Shown: in pieces, positions 34,197-42,892 of the stretch
Numbering within the stretch: position 1 is the first letter of the stretch
Layout: every line of letters begins with the position of its first letter
Source of the DNA: an uncultured Pseudodesulfovibrio sp.
GTDB lineage: Bacteria; Desulfobacterota; Desulfovibrionia; Desulfovibrionales; Desulfovibrionaceae
NCBI RefSeq assembly: GCF_963664965.1
Contig: NZ_OY761823.1
Location: forward strand, 3,552,001 to 3,616,000
Length of the DNA: 64,000 bases
Reading direction: 5' to 3'
The notes under the pieces: generated by a model
Seen by the model: the letters and a program-made list of their open reading frames with translations, nothing else
Told to the model about the DNA's origin: nothing
Database searches by the model: none
Made by a program: the position numbers and the translations under genes

Positions 34197-35116
34197 ACAG
34201 GTCATTTGACGGCAGACTGGTTCTGCACGATGTCAGCTTTTCCGTGGGACAGGGTGACATCGTTTCGTTCATTGGACCGTCCGGCGTCGGCAAGACCACC
34301 CTGCTCAAAATAATCGCCGGACTGGACGAACCGGACTCCGGGAACCTGCACTTCAAGCAGCAGCCGAGCCGGGAAAATCCCGTCATCCTCGTATTTCAGG
34401 ACTACCTGCTCTTCCCGAACCTCACTGTCTTTGAAAACGCGGCATTCGGCCTGCGGGCGCGCAAGGTCGCCGACAATGAAATTGAACGGCGCGTCATGGA
34501 ACTGCTCGACCATTTCAAACTGGCAGACAGGCGGTCTCACTACCCGACGGAACTCTCCGCAGGCCAGCAACAGCGGGTCGCCATTGCCCGGGCCATGGTA
34601 GTCAACCCGGCCATGCTCCTGCTGGACGAACCGTTTGCCAACCTCGACCGCAATCTCAAACTGAGCACGGCGGAATTCATCCGTGATACGCAAAAGGAAT
34701 TCGGCGTGACGACCATTGCCGTGACGCACGATCAGGAAGAGGCGTTCCTAATGTCCGATGCCGTGGGTGTCATGCTCGACGGGCACCTTGCCCAGTTCGC
34801 ACCGGCTGACGAAATATATGCATCACCGGCCAGTCTCGACGTGGCGGAATTCCTCGGACCGATCAACGTCCTGCCGCCAAAGCTGGCAAAGCTTCTGGGC
34901 CTTAACCATGCAAAAAACGGCAACCACCTTGCCCGCCCGGAAAATCTGTGTATCGAACCCCACCCAAACGGCTTCGCAACCGTCAAACATGTCATGTTCG
35001 TGGGACATTACACAAAATATGTTGTACAGATGGACAAAACTGTCCTGATCATATTTGACGCCGACAACAGTTTCAAACGAGGCGACAAGGTCAATCTGAG
35101 TCTGAAAAACCTCTAG
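34172..35116 (+). CDS. ABC transporter ATP-binding protein (YnjD-like)
   Basis: A 314-residue ATPase. Walker A is GPSGVGKTT (about residues 35-43), the Q-loop is VFQDYLLF, the signature is LSAGQQQRVAIARA, Walker B is AMLLLDEPFANLD, and the switch His is in VTHDQEEA. The C-terminal 80 residues form a short regulatory/OB-like extension as in spermidine/iron-type importers. It starts inside the end of the kinase gene and is followed 9 bp later by the binding protein, so the five genes 33201-37987 form one operon. Confidence 0.9.
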   Translation: MFFRAKDINRSFDGRLVLHDVSFSVGQGDIVSFIGPSGVGKTTLLKIIAGLDEPDSGNLHFKQQPSRENPVILVFQDYLLFPNLTVFENAAFGLRARKVADNEIERRVMELLDHFKLADRRSHYPTELSAGQQQRVAIARAMVVNPAMLLLDEPFANLDRNLKLSTAEFIRDTQKEFGVTTIAVTHDQEEAFLMSDAVGVMLDGHLAQFAPADEIYASPASLDVAEFLGPINVLPPKLAKLLGLNHAKNGNHLARPENLCIEPHPNGFATVKHVMFVGHYTKYVVQMDKTVLIIFDADNSFKRGDKVNLSLKNL

Positions 35117-35125
35117 GGGAACAGT

Positions 35126-36346
35126 ATGAGACGCACCCTTGCCATTTTCATTCTGACATTCATCCTGATCGGATGCTCCGAGAAACCAAACAGGACCGAC
35201 GGCAAAACCCTGCTTTCCAATAACTGGTCGAGTATTGAAAATGCGGCGGAAGGCAACACGGTCCGATTCTACATGTACGGCGGCTTTGCTCACGTCAATC
35301 ACTGGATCGACACCTATGTGGCTGACGAAGTCAAAAAACGATACGGCATCACGCTGGTCCGGGTCCCCATGGATGCGGGAGTATTCGTAAACAAGCTGCT
35401 CACCGAAAAAAACGCCGGCAAACAGATCGGCTCCATTGACCTGCTCTGGGTCAACGGTGAAAATTTCAAGGCACTCAAGGAAGGGGACGCCCTGTTCGGC
35501 CCGTATGCCGAAAAGCTGCCCAACTTCGTGAAGTATGTGGACAAGGGACTCGCTTCCATTGACTTCGGCTTTCCCGTGGAAGGCTATGAAACACCCTACG
35601 GGCGGGCACAATTCGTCTTTGAATACGACTCGGCGCGCACCGCAAGCCCACCCACGACCTTTGCGGAACTTGAGGACTGGGTAAAAGCCAATCCCGGCCT
35701 GTTTACCTATCCGCAACCACCGGACTTCACAGGGTCCGCTTTCATCCGGCAGGCCTTCTATGCGACCAGCGGCGGACCGGGACAGTTCATCTCGAGATGG
35801 CGGCCCAAACTGTACGCCGAGCAGGTTCCGGCCCTGTGGGAATATCTGAACGCGCTCAAGCCCTATCTCTGGCAGGAAGGAAAGGCCTACCCAAAGAGTT
35901 CCGCCGAACTCGACACCCTTTTCGCACGCGGAGAGGTGGCTATCAACATGTCCTACCACCCGCTCCATGCCCAATCCAAGATACTGGACGGCTCCTACCC
36001 CAAATCCGTCCGCACCTTCGTCATGACCAAGAACTCCATCTTCAACCTGCATTTCACAGCCATCCCGGAGAATGCTCCCAACAAGGCAGGTGCCATGACG
36101 GTCGCGAATTTCCTGCTTTCGCCGGACGCACAGCTTTCCAAACTCGATCCGAAAAACTGGGGAGACTTCCCGGCCATCGAAGTCAGCATGTTACCCCAAC
36201 AGGAACAGGCCGAATTCAGGGCGGTCAATCTGGGTGAAGCAACCATGACACTTGAAAAACTCTCCTCGCAGGCAGTGCCGGAAATCCCGGCGCAGTATCT
36301 GGAAGCACTGGAAAAGGACTGGGAAGAACATGTCCTCAGGCACTAG
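35126..36346 (+). CDS. ABC transporter substrate-binding lipoprotein (YnjB-like)
   Basis: A 406-residue extracytoplasmic binding protein with a lipobox ending LIGCSEK (Cys near residue 14). The segment GGFAHVNHWIDTYVADEVKK and later DLLWVNGENFKALKEGDALF match the YnjB subgroup of family-1 binding proteins. AGGGGA precedes the start. The following permease starts 17 bp before its stop. YnjB-type systems lack a proven substrate; relatives carry thiamine, polyamines or iron complexes. Confidence 0.86.
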   Translation: MRRTLAIFILTFILIGCSEKPNRTDGKTLLSNNWSSIENAAEGNTVRFYMYGGFAHVNHWIDTYVADEVKKRYGITLVRVPMDAGVFVNKLLTEKNAGKQIGSIDLLWVNGENFKALKEGDALFGPYAEKLPNFVKYVDKGLASIDFGFPVEGYETPYGRAQFVFEYDSARTASPPTTFAELEDWVKANPGLFTYPQPPDFTGSAFIRQAFYATSGGPGQFISRWRPKLYAEQVPALWEYLNALKPYLWQEGKAYPKSSAELDTLFARGEVAINMSYHPLHAQSKILDGSYPKSVRTFVMTKNSIFNLHFTAIPENAPNKAGAMTVANFLLSPDAQLSKLDPKNWGDFPAIEVSMLPQQEQAEFRAVNLGEATMTLEKLSSQAVPEIPAQYLEALEKDWEEHVLRH

Positions 36347-37205
36347 GCCGAGCCGGACGTTCCTGAAGCTATCGCCCCTGCTCATACCGTTTGTCGCGCT
36401 GTTCATGGGCGGCCTGTTCATGGCCGTGGCCCAGTCCTTTGGCTTTTTCCTGCCCATCCCCCACGAGGGCGGACTTTTCGACGCTTACCGGGAACTGTTC
36501 CGTCCCCATATTCTGGCTTCGGCAGGCCATTCCCTGTGGGTTGCCGCCGTCTCATCGACTCTAGCCGTATCCATCGGCTCAATCATGGCCTACCAGATAT
36601 GGCAGTTGCCCGAACGGTCAGGGCGCATGGCCATCATGTACAAGATTCCACTCATTCTGCCGCACATCGCAGTGGCATTCATCATACTCGTTTTCCTGAG
36701 CCAGTCAGGAGTATTCGCCTCCATCGGCCATCAGCTCGGGCTGGTGAAGACCGTCCGGGACTTTCCGCCCCTGCTCCATGGTACGGGCGGAGCGGGCATG
36801 ATTCTGGCCTATGTGTTCAAGGAAGTCCCCTTCGTCATCATCCTCGCCCTTGCCGTACTCCGGCGCATGGACCCACGGCTCGTGGAAACCGCCCGCATGC
36901 TGGGCGCGAGACCCATGACCGTCTTTCTACGCGTGGTCGTTCCCCACATGCGTCCGGCGCTTCACACCGCGTTCATCATCCTGTTTCTCTACGGCTTCGG
37001 GGCCTTTGACATCCCCTTCCTGCTCGGCGAAAGCTCGCCCGCCATGCTCAGTATCGAAACATACAATCTCTATTTCCGGCGCGATCTGGTCAACCGCCCC
37101 ACGGCCATGGCCATCCTCGTCTGCATGTTCCTGTTTTCAGCCGTATTCATCATCCTCTACACCCGCATCGCCGCCCGAATCAGCGGGAAGGACCGCAAGC
37201 TGTGA
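36330..37205 (+). CDS. ABC transporter permease (YnjC N-half-like)
   Basis: A 291-residue inner-membrane subunit with six helices and the EAA loop ETARMLGARPMTVFLRVVVPHM (about residues 190-211), the ATPase contact. E. coli YnjC is one fused permease; here the two halves are separate genes. I use ATG 36330, giving a short N-terminus before the first helix. It overlaps both neighbours (17 bp and 4 bp). Confidence 0.85.
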   Translation: MSSGTRPSRTFLKLSPLLIPFVALFMGGLFMAVAQSFGFFLPIPHEGGLFDAYRELFRPHILASAGHSLWVAAVSSTLAVSIGSIMAYQIWQLPERSGRMAIMYKIPLILPHIAVAFIILVFLSQSGVFASIGHQLGLVKTVRDFPPLLHGTGGAGMILAYVFKEVPFVIILALAVLRRMDPRLVETARMLGARPMTVFLRVVVPHMRPALHTAFIILFLYGFGAFDIPFLLGESSPAMLSIETYNLYFRRDLVNRPTAMAILVCMFLFSAVFIILYTRIAARISGKDRKL

Positions 37206-37987
37206 AAACGCGCATTGTCCTTTTCACCATCGCGGTATTCTCACTCCTGCCGCTCAGTGTTCTCGCGCTGTATACCGTGGCTCCGGGCTGGCGATTCCCC
37301 GATGTGATTCCAACCGAATTCGACCTGCGGGCAGTACGCTATCTGCTCTCACAGGCAAGCCCAGTCTCCCGGCACATGCTTTCCTCGCTCGGCTACTCCC
37401 TGCTCACCGTTGCGCTGACCTTCATCATCTGCATCGCCCCGGCGCACCACTTCGCCCGATACGACTTCAAGGGAAAGGCCCTGCTCGAAGGCCTGTTCCT
37501 CGCCCCGGCGCTGGTTCCATCCATGACCTTTTCCATGGGCATCCACTGGCTGTTCATCAAGGCGGAACTCGTGGATACGTTTCCCGGAGTGGTGCTGGTA
37601 CTGACGATTTTCAGCTATCCCTACATGCTCCGCGCCCTGACCGCCGGATATCAGGCCTTCGGCAGGGAATACGAACTCTGCGCGCGCAATCTCGGCGCGA
37701 CTCCGGTGCAACGGTTCCTGCATGTGGAACTCCCCCTGCTCATGCCGTCGGCCATTGCAGGCGGTTCCGTGGTCTTTCTGGTCGCGTTCTCCGAATACTT
37801 CCTCGTCTTCCTCATCGGCGGAGGGGCCGTGAATTCCTTCACGGGCTACCTGTTCCCCTACCTCGTCTCGTCGGACCGCAGCACAGGGGCGCTCATGACC
37901 CTCGTATTTCTGACCGTTCCCATCCTTTTGTTCATACTCATCGAAATCTGCATTTCCAGAACATACCGCAGGCGCGGCATATACTGA
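37202..37987 (+). CDS. ABC transporter permease (YnjC C-half-like)
   Basis: A 261-residue second permease. It starts at GTG 37202, which overlaps the previous stop (GTGA), so coupling is tight. It has six helices and the EAA loop ELCARNLGATPVQRFLHVELP. It completes the kinase-ATPase-binding protein-permease-permease operon, which ends ahead of the minus-strand terminator at 37998. Confidence 0.87.
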   Translation: MKTRIVLFTIAVFSLLPLSVLALYTVAPGWRFPDVIPTEFDLRAVRYLLSQASPVSRHMLSSLGYSLLTVALTFIICIAPAHHFARYDFKGKALLEGLFLAPALVPSMTFSMGIHWLFIKAELVDTFPGVVLVLTIFSYPYMLRALTAGYQAFGREYELCARNLGATPVQRFLHVELPLLMPSAIAGGSVVFLVAFSEYFLVFLIGGGAVNSFTGYLFPYLVSSDRSTGALMTLVFLTVPILLFILIEICISRTYRRRGIY

Positions 37988-37997
37988 CACGACCATG

Positions 37998-38031
37998 AAA
38001 AAAGGGGCCGCGACACACTGCCGCAGCCCCT
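37998..38031 (-). terminator. terminator downstream of the TroA-like binding protein gene
   Basis: On the minus strand AGGGGCTGCGG...CGCGGCCCCT folds with one mismatch and is followed by TTTTT. It serves the gene at 38054 and may also stop the convergent permease operon. Confidence 0.7.
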
Positions 38032-38053
38032 GAATTTCACGCTTTTCCTGTCA

Positions 38054-39022
38054 CTACTTTTTCAGTGCGATACTCCACTGGCGGAATATCTGCGGATATT
38101 CAAGCACACTGGAATCCCCGTAAAACGGCAGGCTGTACACCGCGCCGTTCTTGATGGCCGGGATGTTCGCCAGAGCGGGATTCTTTTTCATCGCCTTGTG
38201 CAGGGCAAGCTGCACGGCAAAACCGTTGCCCGTGGCAACGATCACGTCGGGATTGGCCTTCTCGATTCCACCGAGCCGACCGGCGGAAACATGCCCCTTG
38301 CTGATCTTCATGGTCTCGGTAATCATCTCGCCCGCGACGTTGGTACACCCGAGCGGACCGAGAATATACTGATCGGTATAACCGCCCGGAGCCTCGATAC
38401 GCAGGAAGGTCTTGCCAGACGACGTGGAATAGTTGCCGTTGATGACGAGCACACGCTTGCCGAGGCCGCCCTTTGCCAGAGACGCTTCCACCTTCTTCAT
38501 GTCAGCCTTGTACTTGCCGATGACCTTGTCGGCCTTGTCCTGCCGACCCAGCAGGGCTGCGGTTTCCCGGACGGCTGCCGGGATACCCTTGGAAAAGTCC
38601 ACGTACTCGATTGTGACGCCCGGAACGTCCTTGACCAGATCAGCCACGCTCACCGGATTGACATTTTTCTTGTACAGGCAGAATTTCATGCTCTTTTCCA
38701 GAATCAGACGCTTGATGCCACGTTCCTTCATGAAATCGGCAATAGTCTCCGGATGTTTTTTCGTCACATAGTTGGGGCAGCCCAGCACCTGCGTCGCCAG
38801 CCGCAAGGCAGGTGCCTTGTCAGGCCACATGGACAGACGCACGGACATGCCCTCGGGGACGACGCCCAGTTGCAGCGACACGTCAACCAGCCTGTCACCG
38901 ACCATCACGGCCTTGATCTGGTCGGGTTTCTTTGCGGGCGTGGCATATGCCCCTGTCAGGCAGAAAAACGCGGAAAGGCAGCAAAGGCACAGCGCCGTGA
39001 ACAGAATTCGTATTTTTCTCAT
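38054..39022 (-). CDS. TroA-superfamily (BtuF/FepB-like) periplasmic binding protein without transporter
   Basis: A 322-residue exported protein. The signal peptide runs to about residue 27 (GAYA). The fold resembles cluster A-II binding proteins for B12, haem or siderophores: a long spine helix near 150-185 and domain 2 with RVLVINGNYS, GGIEKANPDVIVATG and KNGAVYSLPFYG. Two cysteines (LGCPN and FCLYK) are in the N-lobe. No permease or ATPase is near. It is 18 bp downstream of the outer-membrane barrel gene, so a joint role in iron or tetrapyrrole/metal uptake is likely. GGAGA precedes the ATG. Confidence 0.75.
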   Translation of the reverse strand: MRKIRILFTALCLCCLSAFFCLTGAYATPAKKPDQIKAVMVGDRLVDVSLQLGVVPEGMSVRLSMWPDKAPALRLATQVLGCPNYVTKKHPETIADFMKERGIKRLILEKSMKFCLYKKNVNPVSVADLVKDVPGVTIEYVDFSKGIPAAVRETAALLGRQDKADKVIGKYKADMKKVEASLAKGGLGKRVLVINGNYSTSSGKTFLRIEAPGGYTDQYILGPLGCTNVAGEMITETMKISKGHVSAGRLGGIEKANPDVIVATGNGFAVQLALHKAMKKNPALANIPAIKNGAVYSLPFYGDSSVLEYPQIFRQWSIALKK

Positions 39023-39040
39023 TTGTATTCTCCGAAGGTG

Positions 39041-40084
39041 TTAGAAGCTGTAACCGAGACGGCCTATGACCTGAAAACTCTCACCCAGCGCATACTTACC
39101 GTTGCGCTCGGGATTGGCATGGTCACCGTTCAGGTTGCGGTAAATGACAATGGGGGCACCGACAGAGAAGTGGCACTTGTCGGTAATTTTCCAGTGCACG
39201 CCGGGGGTCAGGTAAATGGTATGGCCACCGGTGTTGACGGTCATGGAATGATCATACTTGTGACGGGCCTGATCCACACCGTTCAACTCGATTTCAAGAT
39301 CAAACAGCTTGTTCAGGGCATAGCCGTAACCAAAGTTGTACTTGAACTGGTTTCCTTTGCGCGAACCGTGCGATCCCTCGCCGGGGAGCGTGTACATGAA
39401 ATGCGCGTCCAGCCGGGAACGCCCGAGGAACTTGGTCGCGCCCAGTTCGAACTTGGGGTCCCAGGAGCCGGTACCGAGCTGCGCGCCGGGACCGAGATAC
39501 TTGTGAGTGTTGGAAAACGGAGGCCCGTTCTCACGGTCCGCATCACCGGTCGGCATTTTCAATCCCGCGCCGAACGCAAGGTTGATCCAGTCCCCCTTGC
39601 GCTGGCTCATGAGCGCGTACCGGCCCATGACCACGATATCGCCAAGTCCGGTAACACTGTCCGTGTCAACATGTACCGGCGGATTTCCCGCCTTGCGCTT
39701 GAACTCCTTATCCCAGAAAGGAACCATGATCCGGGCGTCGAAATTTTCGAACAGACCGGCCTTGGCCGTGAGCTGCACCTGCTGATTCACGCGATCATAC
39801 TTGCCGCCGTAATTACCGGTCATCCGCTCGCTGCCGTCGTACAGTTCATCCTTGTGAACGTACTTGTACTTGACGCACGCAGTGACCTTGCCCTTGGGAA
39901 GCACGGTACCGCCCGACATGTTAATCGGACCGAGGCACTTCAACGGTTTGGTGTCCGGCCTGTCCTTCAACTTCTGCTCCGAATCCGCACCGCCGCCCAT
40001 AACCGGACCGGCATGGGCATACCTCGCGCCACCGGCCAGCAGCATGACGGCCATGCACACCATTACTGTCACTAATCGTTTCAA
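39041..40084 (-). CDS. outer-membrane beta-barrel protein (phenol MetA_deg/transporter-like)
   Basis: A 347-residue exported protein. After a signal peptide ending near YAHAG, the rest is alternating amphipathic beta strands with aromatic girdles, ending in RLGYSF with the terminal Phe used by the Bam machinery. Motifs such as FDARIMVPFWDKEF and LGDIVVMGRYAL fit the Phenol_MetA_deg outer-membrane family. I start at TTG 40084 because GAGGAG lies 5 bp before it; no ATG nearby has such a site. A Fur-like box (40142-40160) lies 58 bp upstream, and the binding-protein gene follows 18 bp downstream. Confidence 0.75.
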   Translation of the reverse strand: MKRLVTVMVCMAVMLLAGGARYAHAGPVMGGGADSEQKLKDRPDTKPLKCLGPINMSGGTVLPKGKVTACVKYKYVHKDELYDGSERMTGNYGGKYDRVNQQVQLTAKAGLFENFDARIMVPFWDKEFKRKAGNPPVHVDTDSVTGLGDIVVMGRYALMSQRKGDWINLAFGAGLKMPTGDADRENGPPFSNTHKYLGPGAQLGTGSWDPKFELGATKFLGRSRLDAHFMYTLPGEGSHGSRKGNQFKYNFGYGYALNKLFDLEIELNGVDQARHKYDHSMTVNTGGHTIYLTPGVHWKITDKCHFSVGAPIVIYRNLNGDHANPERNGKYALGESFQVIGRLGYSF

Positions 40085-40141
40085 AACTATCTCCTCATTG
40101 CTTTTCTCCGCCACCCCCTTCCCAAACGGTGGAACGGTTAT

Positions 40142-40160
40142 GAATATGAAATTCATTTTC
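40142..40160. promoter_or_regulatory. Fur-like box upstream of the outer-membrane barrel gene
   Basis: GAATATGAAATTCATTTTC matches 14 of 19 positions of the classical Fur box GATAATGATAATCATTATC and is nearly palindromic about its centre. Confidence 0.55.
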
Positions 40161-40595
40161 AACAGAATGCTCCACTAATAATAAATATATCTCACTGTCA
40201 ACACTCTCTTTTCTGAAAATCTTTATAGCCTTACACTTAGCTCAAATCTTTTTGAGACACGTTTTCAATCACAATAAAACGACTCAATGTCACTTCTGAG
40301 GAGCACTTCAAGCACAAACCGAGATATGCATTCGAATTCAAATAGTTACAGATACAAACCCACCATTAGGATACGTAATGTCAAAAATATCCAGTCAACA
40401 GCCCTCTCCAAGCAGACGGGCGATTGACAACAACTGCCAATCGCCCGTTCAAATATTTTTTTGATAAAAATCGTTTTTTTCCTGACAGCACCCACAAACG
40501 GGGCGGCCGCTGCGACAAAGGGAGTGGCGGGCCCTCTCGCCAGAGGGGGGAGAGAAGAGGTCCGAAGGCCCGCCGGTCTCCTGTTTCCAGCAGTA
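40161..40595. other. gene-free stretch with two hairpins
   Basis: About 430 AT-rich then GC-rich bases. ACGGGCGATTG (40418-40428) pairs with CAATCGCCCGT (40440-40450), with a T-run after 8 more bases on the plus strand, which could end an unannotated plus-strand small RNA. GGCGGGCC (40528 region) pairs with GGCCCGCC near 40575, downstream of the DUF4198 gene. No convincing coding frame was seen. Confidence 0.4.
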
Positions 40596-41459
40596 TCAAT
40601 GCCCCGGATGCGGCTGTTTCCGCTCATTGGGAACAAGTACGACGAGCGTCGCCGTCTGCTTGAGCTGAAAATACTCCTGCTTCTTGTCTTCAGGTGCGTC
40701 GGTCTTGATGAAATACCGAATGAACCAGCGGCCCGAATGATTGAACGGGACCTTGATCGTGTCCCCTTCTGCGGAGACTCTCGGCAAGGCCATATCCTCG
40801 GCTTCAGTGGAATAGCCGCCGTAGGTGGCGTCCCACTGGCCTGTACCCTTGTACGGTTTGCCATCATGATAAACCTGCAAGGTCAGCACATCACCGACAC
40901 GAAGCGCCGTGGGGTCCTGCATGGGAACCAGTTCCAGAGGCATGCCCACGCGGGCCTGATATTTTCCGTCCGGTTCGCCGCAACGCACGTACGATTTTGC
41001 ATACTGCTTGCTGTACAGGCTCTTGAGGATTTTCGAGGCCTTGTCCACGATGGCGCTCATGGGCTTGATCGTGCTGCGGTCACGCCCTTTCCTGTCCACC
41101 CATTTGGTATAAAATCCCGGATTGGTTTCCGCTGCCAGAACATATGCACCAGGCGCGTCATACTCGACCATGTAGGATTGCAGACACGTCTCGTCACGCA
41201 AGGTGATGTCAGTCCCCTTGCCAGACGGATCATACACTTTCACCAAAGCAAGTTTTTTCCTCCGCACACCGTCATCCACCGGGAAATGATGCCCATAACA
41301 GAAAAAAAGCGGCGTCTTCTTGCCCTCGGAAACCCGGTGACGGCCAGACTGGATAAACATGGAATGCGCGGAGGCGACATCCGCCCAGAGAATCAGCGTT
41401 GCAGCGGCAAAAGCCAGAAACATCGACGGAAATACGATCGTTTTTTTAAGAAAAGTCAT
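40596..41459 (-). CDS. DUF4198 family periplasmic protein 1
   Basis: A 287-residue exported protein. The signal peptide is cleaved near residue 31 (ADVASAHSMF). Right after cleavage comes the family-typical His (AHSMFIQSG), then beta-sandwich repeats with YGHHFPVDD, GAYVLAAE and GRWFIRYF. The C-terminus is His-rich (KQPHPGH). DUF4198 proteins are often annotated near nickel or iron uptake genes and probably bind metal extracytoplasmically. A paralogue is at 41616. It lies in a minus-strand block with FeoAAB and a barrel protein. Confidence 0.75.
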   Translation of the reverse strand: MTFLKKTIVFPSMFLAFAAATLILWADVASAHSMFIQSGRHRVSEGKKTPLFFCYGHHFPVDDGVRRKKLALVKVYDPSGKGTDITLRDETCLQSYMVEYDAPGAYVLAAETNPGFYTKWVDRKGRDRSTIKPMSAIVDKASKILKSLYSKQYAKSYVRCGEPDGKYQARVGMPLELVPMQDPTALRVGDVLTLQVYHDGKPYKGTGQWDATYGGYSTEAEDMALPRVSAEGDTIKVPFNHSGRWFIRYFIKTDAPEDKKQEYFQLKQTATLVVLVPNERKQPHPGH

Positions 41460-41547
41460 ACTGCTTGTTTGGGGTAAAATTATTCTGGGGATGGAATCTA
41501 TTTTCCACGAAACACTTTCATTACACCTTTGGTCTATTCACATCAGG

Positions 41548-41576
41548 TGCGGCAGGCCGCCGATCGGCCTGCCGCA
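41548..41576. other. strong intercistronic hairpin
   Basis: TGCGGCAGGCCG (41548-41559) pairs perfectly with CGGCCTGCCGCA (41565-41576), loop CCGAT. No T-run follows on the minus strand, so it may be a stability element or weak terminator between the two DUF4198 genes. Confidence 0.5.
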
Positions 41577-41615
41577 CGACTCGAGAGGTTCACCTTTTTA
41601 AAGAGGCGACTCGGA

Positions 41616-42443
41616 CTACTTCATGTCTTCGGCCTTGATCCAGAGAACGGCATCCTGACCAAGTTCCTTGCCCTTGTATTCGGTATCCGGGCCGACACCG
41701 AGAGCGGCGAAGCCCCACCATCCGGCCTTGGGAATACCGAAGGTGATGTAACCATTGGCATCGGAGAAAATGGTCTGGGTGACGAAAGCGTCATGCGGGT
41801 ATTCAACGGAAGACTTCTCGGGCATGGAGTTGGTCTTCAGGTTTGGCATGTGGCTCATGTATTCGACCTCGACCTCGGCACCGGCGACCGGCTTGCCGTT
41901 GGACAGGACCTGTCCCTTGAACACGTTGCCGGTCCACATGCCGTAAGGCTTGATAAGCGGTACGATTTCGCAGGGAAGACCAACGGGTTCGGCCCAGTTG
42001 CCCGGGATGCCGCCGACATTCAGGATCAGCTTGGTGATCTGTTGCATGTACAGGCCTTCTTCCTTTTCAAAGTAGTAACCGGGCTTCATGACGAAAACAT
42101 AATCGCCCATGGAACGAACGACCTTTTTCGGAATCAGGGCAGAAAAGGCGGCCGCTTCTGAGTGGGGATTTTTCCAGGTGATCTCTTTCAGATACCCTTT
42201 CAGGTCGGTTTTCTTGACTTTGGAATCGCCGCGCTGGCTCAGGACGTAAAACTCTTCGACTCCACCCATGTCCATCATGTGCCCCGCCTCGGCCGGATGG
42301 GAAAAGAGAATGCGCATATCAAGATCAGTTCCCTTGTCCAGAGCAATCTCCGGAGTGTACATGACCATGAAGTGTGCAAAGGCGGAACTGACGACCGTCA
42401 TGACGCAGATAGCAGCCAAAATGGGTATGAAACGCTTTCTCAT
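41616..42443 (-). CDS. DUF4198 family periplasmic protein 2
   Basis: A 275-residue exported protein, signal peptide cleaved near residue 23 (SSAFAHFMVMY). The mature N-terminus again begins with His, followed by a Met/His-rich segment (HPAEAGHMMDMGG) suitable for metal binding. Later text GAEVEVEYMSHMPN and NGYITFGIPKAGWW fits the DUF4198 C-terminal sandwich. ATG 42443 follows GAGGAG at 8 bp; a TTG at 42458 overlaps that ribosome site and is less likely. A Fur-like box (42463-42481) lies 19 bp upstream, indicating iron control. Confidence 0.78.
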   Translation of the reverse strand: MRKRFIPILAAICVMTVVSSAFAHFMVMYTPEIALDKGTDLDMRILFSHPAEAGHMMDMGGVEEFYVLSQRGDSKVKKTDLKGYLKEITWKNPHSEAAAFSALIPKKVVRSMGDYVFVMKPGYYFEKEEGLYMQQITKLILNVGGIPGNWAEPVGLPCEIVPLIKPYGMWTGNVFKGQVLSNGKPVAGAEVEVEYMSHMPNLKTNSMPEKSSVEYPHDAFVTQTIFSDANGYITFGIPKAGWWGFAALGVGPDTEYKGKELGQDAVLWIKAEDMK

Positions 42444-42462
42444 CAAAAATCTCCTCAATTTT

Positions 42463-42481
42463 GAAAATGACTTTTATTATC
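42463..42481. promoter_or_regulatory. Fur-like box upstream of DUF4198 protein 2
   Basis: The minus-strand 19-mer GATAATAAAAGTCATTTTC matches 15 of 19 positions of the classical Fur box. It lies directly upstream of the ribosome site for the gene at 42443. Confidence 0.6.
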
Positions 42482-42495
42482 AAACTATGAACTGT

Positions 42496-42529
42496 AAAAA
42501 ACACAGAACAGGCCGACCCTGTCCTGTGT
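42496..42529 (-). terminator. terminator after the small secreted protein gene
   Basis: On the minus strand ACACAGGACAGG (42529-42518) pairs with CCTGTTCTGTGT and is followed by a T-run (42496-42501). Confidence 0.8.
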
Positions 42530-42544
42530 CAGGACATCCGCTTT

Positions 42545-42862
42545 CTATTCGACGATATCAGCACCGTTGATTTCAACAGTGTGGCCCTCGCCGGCATCAA
42601 AGACGACACCGTAGGAACCGGCAGGCTTGTCAAAGGTAAACTCGCTGTCTTCGTTCATCTTGCCGTCGATCAGGTTTTTTCCGTCGGCATTTTTGACGTA
42701 CATCTTCACGCCAGCCGCGGAAGAACCGTCGGAGAATCCGCCTTCGCAGGTAACCGTGTTGTCACCGTTATCAAAGCAGCTCATGAGCGGGCTGTGGGCA
42801 AAAGCCTGTCCGGCAAAGGCCATCAGGGCGGCAAGGGTCAGTACAATCATCATCTTTTTCAT
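42545..42862 (-). CDS. small secreted protein in the feo region
   Basis: A 105-residue exported protein with a signal peptide ending FAGQAFAHS; the mature form begins with His. One disulfide is possible (MSCFDNGDNTVTCEGG). The rest is a beta-sandwich pattern (GVKMYVKNADGKNLIDGK; GSYGVVFDAGEGHTVEING) similar to the C-terminal part of DUF4198 proteins, so it may be a single-domain relative. It lies 30 bp downstream of feoB with AGGAGG before the ATG, so it is probably made with the ferrous iron transporter. Confidence 0.68.
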   Translation of the reverse strand: MKKMMIVLTLAALMAFAGQAFAHSPLMSCFDNGDNTVTCEGGFSDGSSAAGVKMYVKNADGKNLIDGKMNEDSEFTFDKPAGSYGVVFDAGEGHTVEINGADIVE

Positions 42863-42892
42863 TTTCTACTCCTCCTTGAGAGCAATTCATTA

